DNA from: Polyangiaceae bacterium UTPRO1
GTDB lineage: Bacteria > Desulfobacterota > Binatia > UTPRO1
Direction: 5' to 3'
Assembly: GCA_002050235.1 (NCBI GenBank)
Contig: MWST01000018.1
Span: 186,001-250,000, forward strand
DNA: 64,000 nucleotides
The stretch's first letter is position 1. Every line of letters begins with the position of its first letter. Position numbers and translations under genes: made by a program. Shown one piece after another: positions 34,201 to 41,519 of this stretch. The notes below the pieces were generated by a model. It made no database searches and was not told where the DNA came from. It saw only the letters and a list, made by a program, of their open reading frames with translations.

Positions 34201-34847
34201 GCGCGGCGGCGATGCTCGCGCACCCGCGCGTCGTCGAGCATCGCCCGCACCTCGGCGGCGCCGAGCGCGCCGATCTTCGCGACCTCGTGCGAGGTGCGGA
34301 AGCCGTCGAAGAAGTGCAGGAAGGGGATCCGCGCCTCGAGAGTGGCCGCGTGCGCGACCAGCGCCAGGTCCATGGCCTCCTGCACCGAGCCGGAGGCGAG
34401 CATCGCGAAGCCGGTCTGGCGCGCGGCCATGACGTCACTGTGATCGCCGAAGATCGAGAGCGCCTGCGCGGCGACGGCACGCGCAGCCACGTGGAAGACC
34501 GTCGGCGTCAACTCGCCGGCGATCTTGAACATGTTCGGGACCATGAGGAGCAGCCCCTGCGAAGCGGTGAACGTCGTACAGAGGGCGCCTGCCTGGAGGG
34601 CGCCGTGCACCGCGCCGGCGGCGCCGCCCTCGCTCTGCATCTCGATCACGTGCGGCACGGTGCCCCACGCATTCGGACGCCGCGCTGCGGCCCATTCGTC
34701 GGCCGACTCGCCCATCGCCGAGGAAGGGGTGATCGGATAGATCGCGATCACCTCGCTCGCCAGGTAAGCGATGCTCGCGGCCGCCTCGTTACCATCGATG
34801 GTGACGGTACCGGGCAGGCGCGCTTCTGCAGAGTCCACCGTCGGCAT
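31266..34847 (-). CDS. nifJ: Pyruvate:ferredoxin (flavodoxin) oxidoreductase
   Basis: This 1193-residue single-chain PFOR has all domains in order: pyrimidine-binding domain I (YPITPSSAMGE), domain II, the gamma domain (GLGSDGTVGANKNAIKIIG), two 4Fe-4S clusters near residues 697 and 752 (CIQCGKCVLICP and CTGCALCVEICP), a proximal cluster CSGCGETPY, and the TPP site GDGWAYDIGYGGLDHVL near 980. It decarboxylates pyruvate with CoA to acetyl-CoA and reduced ferredoxin. ATG 34847 fits the family start; no ribosome site is evident. It leads a three-gene operon with the DHOD-like protein and the PAS kinase, and is divergent from the phosphofructokinase at 35005. Confidence 0.95.
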   Translation of the reverse strand: MPTVDSAEARLPGTVTIDGNEAAASIAYLASEVIAIYPITPSSAMGESADEWAAARRPNAWGTVPHVIEMQSEGGAAGAVHGALQAGALCTTFTASQGLLLMVPNMFKIAGELTPTVFHVAARAVAAQALSIFGDHSDVMAARQTGFAMLASGSVQEAMDLALVAHAATLEARIPFLHFFDGFRTSHEVAKIGALGAAEVRAMLDDARVREHRRRALSPEHPVVRGTAQNPDVFFQSREAANPYYLACPTIVEQTMERLAGLTGRRYRLFDYVGAPDAERVVVLMGSGAGAAEEVVERLTREGEKVGLVKVRLYRPFSSEHLLAALPSSAQAIAVLDRTKEPGSQGEPLYLDVAVAVAEGGRRARVVGGRYGLSSKEFTPGMVKAVFDELRRDRPRNHFVVGIHDDVTHASLAWDPGYTTEDSGTVSAVFYGLGSDGTVGANKNAIKIIGDETALYAQGYFVYDSKKSGSTTVSHLRFGPRPIRSSYLVQRANFVACHQFSLLERLPVLELADTGATFLVNAPFAPDRVWDRLPRDLQETVLARRLRVFVIDGYRVAREAGMGGRVNTVMQTCFFALAGILPRDEAIAAIKRSIAKAYGRRGAAIVQKNCAAVDMTLAELHEVAIPQAATSTVVRPPVVPADAPTFVREVTARIIAGKGDELPVSALPADGTFPTGTARFEKRALASEIPVWDEDICIQCGKCVLICPHAAIRAKVCAPDALADAPATFKSRPARWKGAFANDRYVLQVAPDDCTGCALCVEICPVKNKSETRLRAINMQPVAPIREAERENWQFFLDLDDPARDALHPSQVKDVQLMTPLIEFSGACSGCGETPYLKLMSQLFGDRTLIANATGCSSIYGANLPTTPWTTNRDGRGPAWANSLFEDNAEFGLGMRLALDKQAEYACELLARLAPVVGAELVTALTTADQSDESGISAQRARVAMLRERLRDVDDNAARDLASVAASLVRADVWIVGGDGWAYDIGYGGLDHVLASGRNVNVLVLDTEVYSNTGGQMSKATPRGAVAKFAAGGKPLPKKDLGLLMMTYGHVYVASVAMGADDSQCLKAFREAESYDGPSLVIAYSHCIAHGYDMVHALDQQKALVASGAWPLYRYDPRLAAAGKNPLQLDAKPPSLAFKDYAYNEGRYSMLAQADPEAARRALVLADADVRRRWSLYQQLAAVACSAGPEGAA

Positions 34848-35004
34848 GGTTCTTGGTAATCCTCGGGGCCGGAGGCGTTGCATTTCTCGTACCGGCAACC
34901 ATCATCCCGATGCCGTTGGCCTGACGCAGCTCGATATTCCGACGAATGACAAACAGCGCGCCGGGGTTTCTTCCACGCGCGACGCGACGAGGAGGCGTGC
35001 GACG

Positions 35005-36279
35005 ATGCAGCACGGAAGAACGAAGCTCGGCATCCTGGTGGGCGGCGGTCCGGCGCCGGGAATCAACAGCGTGATCGGCGCCGCCACGATCCGCGCTGCG
35101 CTCGAGGGGGTCGACGTCCTCGGCATCCGCGACGGTTTCGAGCACTTGATGGAGGGCGACCTCGACCACGTGCGGCCCCTCTCCATCGACGACGTGAGCC
35201 GCATCCACTTCCGCGGCGGCTCTTGCCTGGGCATCTCGCGTGCCAACCCCACGAAGGACCCGACCCTCCTCGATGCGGTCGCCGGCTCGCTCGAGCGCCT
35301 CGGCATCACCCAGCTCATCACCATCGGCGGCGACGACACCGCCTTCTCGTCGATGCGTCTCGAAGAGCGTGTGCGCGGCCGCCTCCAGGTCGTGCACGTG
35401 CCGAAGACCATCGACAACGACCTCGACCTGCCGCCGTACATCGACACCTTCGGCTTCCAGACGGCACGTCACCGCGGCGTCGAGCTCGTGCAGAGCCTGA
35501 TGGTCGACGCCGAGACCACCAGCCGCTGGTACTTCGTGGTCGCGATGGGGCGGAAGGCGGGCCACCTGGCGCTCGGCATCGGCAAAGGAGCCGGGGCTAC
35601 GATCACGGTCATCCCCGAGGAGTTCGAAGGCACGCGCCTCACACTCCGCACGCTCGTCGATATCCTGACCGGCGCGATCGTGAAGCGCCTGAGCCGCGAG
35701 CGGCGCGACGGCGTCGCGGTGCTCGCCGAGGGCCTCGGGCTCCTCCTCGACTCTCACGAGCTCGCCGACCTCGAGCACGTCGAGCGCGACGAACACGGCC
35801 ATGTCCGGCTCGCCGAGGTCGACCTCGGCGACGTGCTCAAGCGCGAAGTGCAGAAGCGACTCAAGAGTCTCGGCATCAAGCTCACGATCGTCGCCCACAA
35901 CATCGGCTACGAGCTCCGCTGCACCGACCCCATTCCCTACGATATGGAGTACTGTCGCGACCTCGGTTATTGCGCCGCCAAGTTCCTCCTCGGCGGCGGC
36001 AACGCCGCGATGGTGTCGATGCAGGGCGGCCGCTTCGTGGCGGTGCCGTTTACTACCATGCTCGACGCCGAGACCGGGCGAACGCGGATTCGCACCGTCG
36101 ACATCGCGTCGCCGCGCTACGCGATCGCCCGCCGTTTCATGATTCGCGTCCGTCGCGACGACTTCGACGATCTGGTCATCCTCGGCGCCATGGCGGCGGC
36201 GGCCGGACTCTCGGTCGACGAGTTTCGCCGCCAGTTCGAATACGTCGTCGCGACGGAGCCGCCGCCGCTGCAGCTCTAG
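35005..36279 (+). CDS. pfp: 6-phosphofructokinase, diphosphate-dependent type
   Basis: ATG 35005 sits behind GAGGAGG and gives 424 residues. The phosphofructokinase fold is clear: GGGPAPGINSVIGA, the donor site GGDDT at 108-112, the catalytic PKTIDNDL, and MGRKAGHLALG. Two specificity positions are diagnostic: Asp111 replaces the Gly of ATP enzymes and Lys134 replaces Gly in PxTIDND. Both are the diphosphate-type residues, so the enzyme probably uses PPi and works reversibly between fructose 6-phosphate and the 1,6-bisphosphate. It is divergent from nifJ with a 157-bp intergenic region. Confidence 0.9.
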   Translation: MQHGRTKLGILVGGGPAPGINSVIGAATIRAALEGVDVLGIRDGFEHLMEGDLDHVRPLSIDDVSRIHFRGGSCLGISRANPTKDPTLLDAVAGSLERLGITQLITIGGDDTAFSSMRLEERVRGRLQVVHVPKTIDNDLDLPPYIDTFGFQTARHRGVELVQSLMVDAETTSRWYFVVAMGRKAGHLALGIGKGAGATITVIPEEFEGTRLTLRTLVDILTGAIVKRLSRERRDGVAVLAEGLGLLLDSHELADLEHVERDEHGHVRLAEVDLGDVLKREVQKRLKSLGIKLTIVAHNIGYELRCTDPIPYDMEYCRDLGYCAAKFLLGGGNAAMVSMQGGRFVAVPFTTMLDAETGRTRIRTVDIASPRYAIARRFMIRVRRDDFDDLVILGAMAAAAGLSVDEFRRQFEYVVATEPPPLQL

Positions 36280-36306
36280 GCGGAGCGTCCGGGCGCATCC
36301 CGCGCC

Positions 36307-37320
36307 TCAGCGCTGGCGCGCAGCGTAGAACAGGCAGTCGGCGAGCGCCGCGTCGACGCTCGTCGTCATCATGATCGGCACCATGGCGCGCCGAGTGACG
36401 ATGAGGGAGCCGTCGGCGACGAAATAGTCGCGAGAGACGTCTTCGCCGTCGGCGCCGCGGGCGACGAGCGGCCAGGGTGCGCCCGCGGCGAGCGAGCCGA
36501 CCGGCGCTCCTGGGAGCAGCGGCTCGAAGTTGTGGCGATCGATGTCGCTGCGGAGCGCGAAGTCGACGCCTGCAGCCGGCAGCTCCGCGAACGCGATCCG
36601 TACGCCCTGACGCACCGCGACCCGCACGGGATCGACGAGGACCGTCATGGCCGTCGCCGGTGCGGCGTCGAGCTCGAGATCGGCGGCCGAGAGGAAAGCG
36701 TCGAGTCCGGCGCAGGCGACGGCGTCGGCAGCGGGATCGCCGGCGCGCCCGCACTCGATGGTCACGGCGCCGAGCCCGGCCGCCGCCTCGGTGAGCGCTC
36801 CGAGGCGGATCGTGCTGTGGACGAAGCGTGTCGCAAACAGGGAGGTGAGCCGCAGGCGTGCGGCATCGACCACGGTACCGACGCCGTAGGCCGGATTGTG
36901 GCCGGTATTGTTGTGGAGGTCGATGAGAGCCTCGGGCCGCGCGGCGTCGATCGCAGCCAGGATCGCGGCCGCGAGTGCGCCTTCCGGCCCCGCGAACGGC
37001 GCCCGGAAGCAACGATTCAGGTCGCGGGAGCCCGGCAGCATGCGGTACGCGAAGCCGGGTGGCCGATGCGCCGCCGCGACGGCGCCGAGCACGAAGAGCG
37101 TATCCACCGCCGGCGTCGCCCCCGTGGAGAGCCAGCGGTGACAGGCGCGGATCCCGGAGGGCTCGTTGCCGTGGAGGAGGGTGACGACAGCTCGGGACCG
37201 CGTGCGATCACGTCCTGGGACCCGGAACAGGCTCGGTCCACCCAGCCGACCGAGCCACTCCTGCGGCGTCGCGCCGAGCTCGGCGGGCGTCGGTGCGGCA
37301 CCGACGGCGAGCGGACTCAC
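36307..37320 (-). CDS. M14-family deacylase (succinylglutamate desuccinylase/aspartoacylase-like)
   Basis: GTG 37320 overlaps the stop of the upstream ligase gene (GTGA) and gives 337 residues. Zinc-site and substrate motifs match the AstE/AspA family: LLHGNEPSG with His and Glu ligands, SRDLNRCF, and IDLHNNTGHNPA with the third ligand. VTIECGRAG provides the later Glu region. The family removes acyl groups from N-acyl amino acids or gamma-linked compounds. Its place directly after a GCS2-type ligase suggests it acts on the ligase's product. It ends 27 bp from the convergent phosphofructokinase gene. Confidence 0.8.
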   Translation of the reverse strand: MSPLAVGAAPTPAELGATPQEWLGRLGGPSLFRVPGRDRTRSRAVVTLLHGNEPSGIRACHRWLSTGATPAVDTLFVLGAVAAAHRPPGFAYRMLPGSRDLNRCFRAPFAGPEGALAAAILAAIDAARPEALIDLHNNTGHNPAYGVGTVVDAARLRLTSLFATRFVHSTIRLGALTEAAAGLGAVTIECGRAGDPAADAVACAGLDAFLSAADLELDAAPATAMTVLVDPVRVAVRQGVRIAFAELPAAGVDFALRSDIDRHNFEPLLPGAPVGSLAAGAPWPLVARGADGEDVSRDYFVADGSLIVTRRAMVPIMMTTSVDAALADCLFYAARQR

Positions 37321-38801
37321 GGCAGCGGCCACGTATGCACCGGCGCCGCGGAGGCAGCGGCGTCGAGATAGCGCTCGAGCATCGCCGCCAGGGCCTCGCT
37401 CCGCGGGCTCATCGCTTCGAGGCGGCCGAGCGCCTGGCGCTGCCAGCGGGCTCCGGTCATCCTCCGCGCTACCCGCTCGGCGACGACCGCGAGCAGCGGG
37501 TCCGCCTCCGCTTCGTCTATGCCGGCGTCGAGAAGGCCGCGGCGCGCGCAGGCGAGTAACCTGGGGAGGAGGGCAGGCACCGTCATCGCGCGTGGCGACA
37601 GGCCGTCCTCCGACGGCCACAGCAGCTCGGCATCGAGGCCGTAGCGTGCTGCCTGATAGAAGCTCCGCCGCGCGTGGCCGAACGCGAGCCGGCTGGTCAG
37701 GCGGTCGGCTTCCGGCGCCAGGCCGAGCGTGAGGCCGAGAAGGAACGCGGCGTTCGCCAGCATGTCCGCGACCGTCGGTCCGCTCGGCAGCGCCCGCAGC
37801 TCGACCCGGAGGTGTCCGCCCGCGGCATCGTCGTAGACGGCACGGTTCCACCGCCACACGGTTCCGTGATGAAGCCGCAGCTCGTCGAGCCGCGGCACGC
37901 CCCCGGCGCGGACGACGGCGGCAGCGTCCTCCGATCCGCATACCGGCAAGAGAGTCGGATGGAAGGCCGCGCTCTCGGCAAAGAGCTCGTGCGCGCCGCG
38001 CCGCAGCCATCCGTGTCCGAACGAGACCCGCGCCGGACGCCAATCGTCCGCTACGGTGCCGGCGCGGTCATCGACCGACTGCCGGAAGAGCGCGATCCGC
38101 GTCTCCTCCCACAGGCGGTGTCCGAGGAAGAGCGGTGCGTTCCCGGCAACGGCGAGCACCGGCGCGACGGCGATCTGCGCAGCGTTGTACACCCGCGCGA
38201 AGTCCGCCGGCGCGACCCTCAGATGCACCTGGAAAGAGGTGTTCGCCCCTTGCATCGTCACTTCATCCGCCTCGCGGACGAGCGGATCCTCGCCGTCGAT
38301 CTCGAGTCGGAACGGCTGCTCGCGAAGGGCTTTCAACCCGGCGGCGAGAGCGCGAAAGCGCCGCGAGTCGGTGAGCGCGCCGGCGCCGAGGTCGTCGGCG
38401 ACGAGCGTCGGCAGGATCCCGATCGTGACGATGCGCCCTCCATGCGCTGCGGCGACCCGGTCCAGCTCTGCGAGGCCGCTCGCCAGCTCGGCGCCGAGCG
38501 CCGTGAACGGCCGGCCCGTGAAGGAGACCGGGCGGGTGTTGAGCTCGAGATTGAAACGGTCCACCTCCAGCGTCACGCGGGGATCTAGCGTCTCGCGCAG
38601 CAGCGTACGATTGATGCCGAATGGCCGTCCGCCGCGATCGACGAGCGCAACCTCGAGCTCGGCGCCGAGCGTCGACGCGCCGACGCCGAAATCCGGCCGC
38701 TCCAGGACCTGCTCGAGGGCTGCTACCTGCGCGGCGAGGCGGGCGGCGAAGCGAGCGTGATCATCGGCGTCGAAGCGTTCCCGGGTGATCTCGAGGCCCA
38801 T
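37317..38801 (-). CDS. GCS2-type glutamate-cysteine ligase family protein
   Basis: The 494-residue product has the GCS2 ligase core: STLGAELEVALVDR for metal and ATP, FNLELNTRP, RDLQ-type GANTSFQVHLRV, APLFLGHRLWEETRIALFRQ and RVELRALPSGPTVADMLANA. Members join an amino acid to the gamma-carboxylate of glutamate using ATP; true glutathione synthesis, EgtA-type and uncharacterised ligases all share the fold. It lies between a glucan phosphorylase (8-bp gap) and the M14 deacylase (4-bp overlap), an unusual setting for glutathione synthesis. ATG 38801 matches the domain start. Confidence 0.82.
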   Translation of the reverse strand: MGLEITRERFDADDHARFAARLAAQVAALEQVLERPDFGVGASTLGAELEVALVDRGGRPFGINRTLLRETLDPRVTLEVDRFNLELNTRPVSFTGRPFTALGAELASGLAELDRVAAAHGGRIVTIGILPTLVADDLGAGALTDSRRFRALAAGLKALREQPFRLEIDGEDPLVREADEVTMQGANTSFQVHLRVAPADFARVYNAAQIAVAPVLAVAGNAPLFLGHRLWEETRIALFRQSVDDRAGTVADDWRPARVSFGHGWLRRGAHELFAESAAFHPTLLPVCGSEDAAAVVRAGGVPRLDELRLHHGTVWRWNRAVYDDAAGGHLRVELRALPSGPTVADMLANAAFLLGLTLGLAPEADRLTSRLAFGHARRSFYQAARYGLDAELLWPSEDGLSPRAMTVPALLPRLLACARRGLLDAGIDEAEADPLLAVVAERVARRMTGARWQRQALGRLEAMSPRSEALAAMLERYLDAAASAAPVHTWPLP

Positions 38802-38809
38802 GCCGCGCC

Positions 38810-40963
38810 TCAGCCGGTCGGCGGCGCGTACATCCGCTCGTCGTACTCGTGCAGCATACGCGCCGCCGTGAACTGCGGCACGATCGTCCGCAGCGCACGC
38901 TTCACGCGCGCCAGCCACCGTACCGGGAGGCCGCCGGCCGTGCGTTCGTAGAAGAGCGGCCGCACTTCGTGCTCGATGAGATCGAGGACCGCAGCAGCGT
39001 CGTGGTCGTCCTGAGCCTGGGGATCGCCTTCGGGCGTCGCGATGCCCCACCCGTTCTCGCCGTCGAACGCTTCGGACCACCAGCCGTCGAGGACGCTCAA
39101 GTTCAACCCGCCGTTCATCGCCACCTTCATCCCGCTGGTGCCGCTCGCCTCGAGCGGCGGACGCGGGAGATTCAGCCAAAGATCGACGCCCGAGACCAGG
39201 CGCAGCGCCATAGCGAGATCGTAGTTCTCGAGGAAGACGACGCGCCGGCCGACGTTCGGGATCGCCTTGGCCCCGAAGATCGCGTGCAACGTATTCTTCG
39301 CATCGTGGTCTTGCGGGTGCGCCTTGCCGGCAATGACCAGCTGCACCGGCATGTCGACGTCGGCGAGGAGTCGGAGATTCCGTTCCGGGCAGCGCACCAG
39401 TAGGTAGAGCCGCTTGTAGGTCGCCACCCGGCGCGCAAATCCGATGGTCAACACCTTCTCGTCGAAGACTTCGGCCGCCTGGGCGACGTACTCCGGCGTG
39501 TCGCCGCGCGAGAGTCGATCGAGCACCGAGCGCGTGCGCGCGTACTCGACGAGCGCGGCGCGCAGCGCCGAGCGCGTCGCCCAGAGCTCGGCGTCGGGAA
39601 GGGCGGCGATACCGTCCCAGCGCGCGTCGTCGGCGCGCCAGCGGCGCCAATCGGAGCCGAGGTGGCGATCGAGTAGAGCCTGCATCGGCGGCGCCATCCA
39701 CGTACCGACGTGGACGCCGTTGGTTACGTGTCCGATCGGGACGTCGTCGACGGCGCGATCGCTCCAAAGCGGCTGCCACATCGCCCGCGCGACTTCGCCG
39801 TGCCGCCGCGATACGCCGTTCGCCGCCCGGCTGGTGCGCAGCGCGAGCGGCGTGATCCCGAGCCCCTCGCCGCTGTCGCCGGGTCGAAGCCGGGCGAGGT
39901 CGTAGAGGCGCTCGCGCGGCGCCGCAAGATCGTCGAAGTAGCGGCCGAGGACGGCTTCGACCTCGTCGACGCCGTACGCCTCGTTCCCCGCCGGCACCGG
40001 CGTGTGCGTGGTGAAGATCGTCGCCGCACGCACCGCCGCGACCGCGTCGTCGAAACTAGTGCCCGCCCGCAGATGCTCGCGCAGGCGCTCGTACCCGCCG
40101 AAGGCTGCATGGCCTTCGTTCAGGTGCACGAGCGACGGCTCGATACCGAGCGCTGCGAGCGCACGCACTCCGCCGATGCCGAGCATCGCGTACTGCGTGA
40201 GGCGCGTCCGACGGTCGCCGACGTAGAGCCGCGACGTGATCCAGCGGTCGACCGGGTCGTTGTCGTCGCGATCGGTATCGAGGAGATAGAGGCGGACGCG
40301 GCCGAGATCGAGCCGCCATACCTGCGCGCGGACGTCTCGCCCGCGGATCGGCACGCTGACGGTGAGCACGCCGCCGTCACGATCGCCGACCCGGACTATC
40401 GGCAGGCGATCGAAGGCGCAGTCGACCCAGTACTCGTGCTGCCAGCCATCGGGGTCGAGGCGTTGCTGGAAATAGCCTTGGCGGTAGGCGAGGCCGACAC
40501 CGATCAGCGGCAGCGCCGCATCGGAGGCGGCCTTCAGGAGGTCGCCCGCGAGGACGCCGAGACCGCCGCCGTAGATCGGCAGGGCTGCGTGGATCGCGAA
40601 CTCCGAGCAGAAATACGCCACCGGTCCGGCTCCGGCATCTGCCGCAGCCGGGTCCGCCGCCCCCGCGAAGAAAGCGTCCGAAACGGCACGGAGCTCCGCC
40701 ATGTATTCCGTCCGCGCCGCGAGCGCGGCGAGCCGCCGCGGCGCTGCCGCCTCGATGAGGTGGCGTGGATTGGTGGTGCGCCGCCACATCTCCGGGTCTA
40801 TGGCCGCGAACAGAGCCGTGGCGCGCGGCTCCCAAGCCCAGCGGTAGTCGTAGGCGATCGCCGCGAGCGGCGCCAGCGTCGCCGGCGCCTGCTGCGCCAG
40901 TTCGGCGATCGCGTTCGCCACGTCGCGGCTGCCGTCATTGCGTCCTAACGTCTTCGGGCTCAT
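38810..40963 (-). CDS. glgP: Alpha-glucan phosphorylase (GT35)
   Basis: ATG 40963 follows AAGGAG and gives 717 residues, the length of the short bacterial alpha-glucan phosphorylases. Family marks include PVAYFCSEFAIHAALPIYGGGLGVLAGD, LNEGHAAF, FTTHTPVPAGNEAY, VTNGVH, RRVATYKRL and the PLP-binding region EASGTSGMKVAMNGGLNLS with its Schiff-base Lys. It releases glucose 1-phosphate from glycogen or maltodextrin. It starts a run glgP, GCS2 ligase, M14 deacylase. The CBS protein gene ends 127 bp upstream in the same direction, so storage-lipid and glucan genes may share transcripts. Confidence 0.93.
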   Translation of the reverse strand: MSPKTLGRNDGSRDVANAIAELAQQAPATLAPLAAIAYDYRWAWEPRATALFAAIDPEMWRRTTNPRHLIEAAAPRRLAALAARTEYMAELRAVSDAFFAGAADPAAADAGAGPVAYFCSEFAIHAALPIYGGGLGVLAGDLLKAASDAALPLIGVGLAYRQGYFQQRLDPDGWQHEYWVDCAFDRLPIVRVGDRDGGVLTVSVPIRGRDVRAQVWRLDLGRVRLYLLDTDRDDNDPVDRWITSRLYVGDRRTRLTQYAMLGIGGVRALAALGIEPSLVHLNEGHAAFGGYERLREHLRAGTSFDDAVAAVRAATIFTTHTPVPAGNEAYGVDEVEAVLGRYFDDLAAPRERLYDLARLRPGDSGEGLGITPLALRTSRAANGVSRRHGEVARAMWQPLWSDRAVDDVPIGHVTNGVHVGTWMAPPMQALLDRHLGSDWRRWRADDARWDGIAALPDAELWATRSALRAALVEYARTRSVLDRLSRGDTPEYVAQAAEVFDEKVLTIGFARRVATYKRLYLLVRCPERNLRLLADVDMPVQLVIAGKAHPQDHDAKNTLHAIFGAKAIPNVGRRVVFLENYDLAMALRLVSGVDLWLNLPRPPLEASGTSGMKVAMNGGLNLSVLDGWWSEAFDGENGWGIATPEGDPQAQDDHDAAAVLDLIEHEVRPLFYERTAGGLPVRWLARVKRALRTIVPQFTAARMLHEYDERMYAPPTG

Positions 40964-41090
40964 GCACTCCTTGGACCAGCTCCGGCACGACAAGCCGGAC
41001 AAGCGGTCGGCCGACAGCTCGTTCCGTGGTGAACGAAAACTCGGGGGCTAGCAGTCCGCCGGGCGGACGACCGTGCCCGCCCTCCAGGCG

Positions 41091-41519
41091 CTACTTGGTG
41101 GTCTTCGCCTCGACGAGCGCCCCGAGGGCGATCAGCGCGTCGAGCAGATCGCTGCGGGTGAGGATACCGACGAGCTGTTTCCCTTTCACGATCGGCAACG
41201 CGCCGACGCGCTCGCGCCGCATGAGGCTCGCGGCCGCGATGACGCCGTCCTCGGGGGCTATCGAGAGGATGTTCGTCGTCATCACCGACTCGACCTTGAT
41301 GTCGTGCGGGTTCGGCACCGGCTTGCGTAGCGGGTCGGCAAACACCGACGGATATGCGTCGCGAAGATCGCGGTCGGTGACGATGCCGACGATCTCGTTC
41401 CCGCGCACCACCGGCAGCTGATTGATGCGGTGCTCTTGCATCAGCTGCCGTGCATGCTCGATCGAGTCGAGCGGCTTGATCGTGCGCGGGTTCTTCTTCA
41501 TCCATTTCTCGACGTTCAT
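41091..41519 (-). CDS. Two-CBS-domain protein
   Basis: The 142-residue protein is one Bateman module: first CBS domain from MNVEKWMKKNPRTI through NQLPVVRGNEIVGIVTDRDLRDA, second from VESVMTTNILSIAPEDG through GALPIVKGKQLVGILTRSDLLDAL. Such modules bind adenine nucleotides between the two domains. Its ATG overlaps the stop of the WS/DGAT-CBS gene by four bases (ATGA), so both are made from one message and likely act together. It has no other domain. Confidence 0.88.
   Translation of the reverse strand: MNVEKWMKKNPRTIKPLDSIEHARQLMQEHRINQLPVVRGNEIVGIVTDRDLRDAYPSVFADPLRKPVPNPHDIKVESVMTTNILSIAPEDGVIAAASLMRRERVGALPIVKGKQLVGILTRSDLLDALIALGALVEAKTTK

Noticed and set aside
31389..34859. A 1156-codon open frame on the plus strand opposite nifJ
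   Set aside because: It is the antisense of an unmistakable PFOR with intact cluster and TPP motifs. High third-position GC keeps the opposite frame open, and its product is Arg/His/Val-rich without any motif.
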